A DNA stretch of 64,000 nucleotides from an uncultured Lachnospiraceae bacterium (GTDB lineage: Bacteria > Bacillota > Clostridia > Lachnospirales > Lachnospiraceae): assembly GCA_900551115.1 (NCBI GenBank), contig URUY01000012.1, positions 35,219 to 99,218 on the forward strand. The letters run 5' to 3'. The notes beneath the pieces were generated by a model, which ran no database searches, was not told where the DNA came from, and was given only the letters and a program-made list of their open reading frames with translations. A program made the position numbers and the translations under genes. Below, in pieces: positions 62,591 through 64,000 of the stretch. The stretch's first letter is position 1. Every line of letters starts with the position of its first letter.

Positions 62591-63184
62591 ATGAACAGTC
62601 AGTTGATTTTATCAATAGGACGTGAGTTCGGAAGCGGCGGACACGAAATTGCCCAAAAGCTGGCAGATATTTACGGCCTGCCGTTATACGACCACAATTT
62701 ATTAGACGAAATGGCTTCCGCAGGCAGCCTAAACAGTCAGGATTTGAAAAAATTTGACGAGGTAAAAAGAAACAAGCTTTTATCCAGAACCGTGCGGGGT
62801 CTGAACAATTCTCCCGAACAGAATGTTGCATTTCTTCAGTTTGAATACCTGAAAAAAAAGGCTGACGCCGGAGAATCCTTCGTTATCGTAGGACGGTGTG
62901 CGGAAACTGTTTTAAAGGAAAATAAGGGATTGATTTCTATTTTTATCCTCGGCGATATGGAGCATAAAATAGAACGGATTATGGAAATTTATCATCTTTC
63001 CGAAACAAAAGCAGAAAAGTTTGCCCTTGAGAAGGATATGAAAAGAAAACGCTACCATAACAGCTATTGCAGCGGCAAATGGGGCGATTCCAGAAATTAT
63101 GATATTTCCATCAACAGCAGCCGGCTTCCCATGGAAGAGACCATAAGGATTCTTTCACAATATATTGACGCCAGAAGGTCCTGA
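62591..63184 (+). CDS. Cytidylate-kinase-like family protein
   Basis: A 197-residue P-loop protein of the Cytidylate_kin_2 family. The nucleotide loop is SIGREFGSGGHEIAQKL and a lid-like basic segment KDMKRKRYHNSY follows later. Members are widespread in Clostridia and often sit next to transporters; their true substrate is unknown and they are not the essential Cmk. GAGG stands 6 bases before the ATG. It is cotranscribed with the carrier. Confidence 0.87.
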   Translation: MNSQLILSIGREFGSGGHEIAQKLADIYGLPLYDHNLLDEMASAGSLNSQDLKKFDEVKRNKLLSRTVRGLNNSPEQNVAFLQFEYLKKKADAGESFVIVGRCAETVLKENKGLISIFILGDMEHKIERIMEIYHLSETKAEKFALEKDMKRKRYHNSYCSGKWGDSRNYDISINSSRLPMEETIRILSQYIDARRS

Positions 63185-63242
63185 TTCATTTTTCCCGACT
63201 TTCAGCATATCTTTTATAAATGATGCGTTTACGGAGCAGATC

Positions 63243-63677
63243 ATGAACAAAGCAGTTCCCATCTTTCTCATCGCCGCATCCGTTATCGTGCTTATAAGTG
63301 CCGAGCTTAATCCAAAACAGAAAACGGTATTTAATGTCAATGCTGTTACGAAGGAAGAAATCTGCCAAGAGCTTATTATTGCTCTGTTCTTTGAAGATAT
63401 TACCGGGCATGTACAGGCATACTATAAGGCCAACTGCCCTTCGGCAGCCGGTACCTGCAATTCTTTTACGCCGGATGCCTGCAGCCCCACGCTTTATCTT
63501 TATGAAACAGAGATGCTTTCTATCCACAAAAAGAACGGTCTGATAGCCATTCAATTTGGCGTCACGCCGCAGACAGGCGCACACAATCCGGCAGGATACG
63601 ACAAATTAACCTATGTTATCGATTCTGCCGGAAAAAGCCGTCTGACCGACTATAAACACGTTTCAGAAAAGCCGTAA
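63243..63677 (+). CDS. DUF3888-like exported protein
   Basis: A 144-residue protein with an N-terminal hydrophobic helix (AVPIFLIAASVIVLISA), either a signal peptide or anchor. The rest resembles DUF3888 (YqzG-like) proteins: EEICQELIIALFFEDITGHV, then VTPQTGAHNPAGYDKLTYVI and an ending DYKHV. A central insertion with two Cys (NCPSAAGTCN…DACS) is unusual. GGAGCAG precedes ATG 63243; a longer frame from 63165 overlaps the kinase-like gene and was rejected. The function is unknown. Confidence 0.7.
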   Translation: MNKAVPIFLIAASVIVLISAELNPKQKTVFNVNAVTKEEICQELIIALFFEDITGHVQAYYKANCPSAAGTCNSFTPDACSPTLYLYETEMLSIHKKNGLIAIQFGVTPQTGAHNPAGYDKLTYVIDSAGKSRLTDYKHVSEKP

Positions 63678-63705
63678 TTTTTTCAAAAAAAATTGTGATT
63701 AGCTC

Positions 63706-63734
63706 TTGACAATCCTTCTTATTTTGGGTAAAAT
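63706..63734 (+). promoter_or_regulatory. tRNA operon promoter
   Basis: Consensus TTGACA (63706-63711), exact 17-base spacer, TAAAAT (63729-63734). It lies 64 bases upstream of tRNA-Phe and drives a tRNA cluster that continues past the window. Confidence 0.85.
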
Positions 63735-63798
63735 AACGAATGTTGTGACGCAAAGATTTCTGTGATGTGTTACAGTTCTCTTGCTCTCAAGCTAATTT

Positions 63799-63871
<73 letters not shown>

Positions 63872-63947
63872 TTCCGCAAAAGGTTTCGTACTGATTGCTT
63901 TTTATAGTATACAAGGTATACACGGTATGCTGCGTATACACTTATAT

Positions 63948-64000
63948 GCGGGTGTAGTTCAATGGTAGAACACCAGCCTTCCAAGCTGGATACGTGGGTT
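63948..64000 (+). tRNA. tRNA-Gly (TCC), 3' end outside window
   Basis: The first 53 bases of a tRNA: acceptor strand GCGGGTG, D arm with TTCAATGGTAGAA, anticodon stem CCAGC / GCTGG with loop CTTCCAA and anticodon TCC at 63980-63982, and the start of the T arm (GTGGGTT). It reads glycine codons GGA/GGG. It is 76 bases after tRNA-Phe. Confidence 0.95.

Overview
The window looks like a chromosome segment of an anaerobic Firmicute of the class Clostridia, most like a Lachnospiraceae gut commensal. Pointers are the T-box leader in front of metG, the class II galactose-1-phosphate uridylyltransferase, the feoA/feoB/Cys-rich peptide set with a short DtxR-type repressor, YesL, VanW and DUF4179 proteins, strong AGGAGG ribosome binding sites and moderate GC. 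Genus and species cannot be read from the sequence. Most genes from about 1 to 43 kb and 47 to 56 kb are on the minus strand; the plus strand dominates from about 56 kb to the end.

Layout. 1-5.2 kb: partial sugar-ABC ATPase (UgpC/MsmK type), a membrane diguanylate cyclase, YesL, a GNAT acetyltransferase and a monoacylglycerol-lipase-like hydrolase. 5.3-7.8 kb: metG with a complete methionine T-box leader and promoter. 7.9-10.7 kb: a four-gene operon (Xre regulator, membrane protein, NatA, NatB) behind a near-consensus promoter that contains two dyad operators. 10.8-16.6 kb: D-2-hydroxyacid dehydrogenase, a protein with EF-hand-like loops, and a large GH2 glycosidase. 16.8-21.6 kb: an iron-uptake locus (feoA, feoB, Cys-rich peptide, divergent dtxR) flanked by decayed genes. 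21.8-43.4 kb: mostly housekeeping (chemoreceptor, PAP2, purine permease, rpe, amidase, trmL, an aminotransferase/Lrp/AIR-synthase operon, VanW, nth, exonuclease, radical SAM, MATE, GH5, ECF sigma with a DUF4179 partner).

43.4-47.8 kb is the accessory stretch. It holds a promoter, a structured RNA in the position and style of the DUF3800 RNA motifs, a DUF3800 gene broken by a stop, a frameshift and deletions, two small AT-rich membrane-protein genes, a cruciform-like palindromic element between 12-bp direct repeats, a LysM protein, and two gene fossils (a VOC/glyoxalase C-terminus and an immunity-protein-like remnant). I found no intact undescribed multi-gene system. The DUF3800 RNA with its ruined gene and the flanked palindrome are the most unusual things here.

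47.8-64 kb: galK-galT (Leloir pathway), an aldo/keto reductase with an AraC regulator, CapA-like and phospholipase-D-like proteins with pgsA, a second chemoreceptor, a second MATE pump, a type II pantothenate kinase-like protein, an SLC13/NhaD-type carrier with a cytidylate-kinase-like gene and a DUF3888-like gene, then a tRNA promoter, tRNA-Phe and the 5' part of tRNA-Gly. Functional threads: galactoside use (GH2, galK, galT), iron uptake, anionic phospholipid synthesis (pgsA plus a cardiolipin-synthase-like enzyme), envelope maintenance (amidase, VanW, LysM), and sensing (two chemoreceptors and one c-di-GMP synthase, with no flagellar genes in view).
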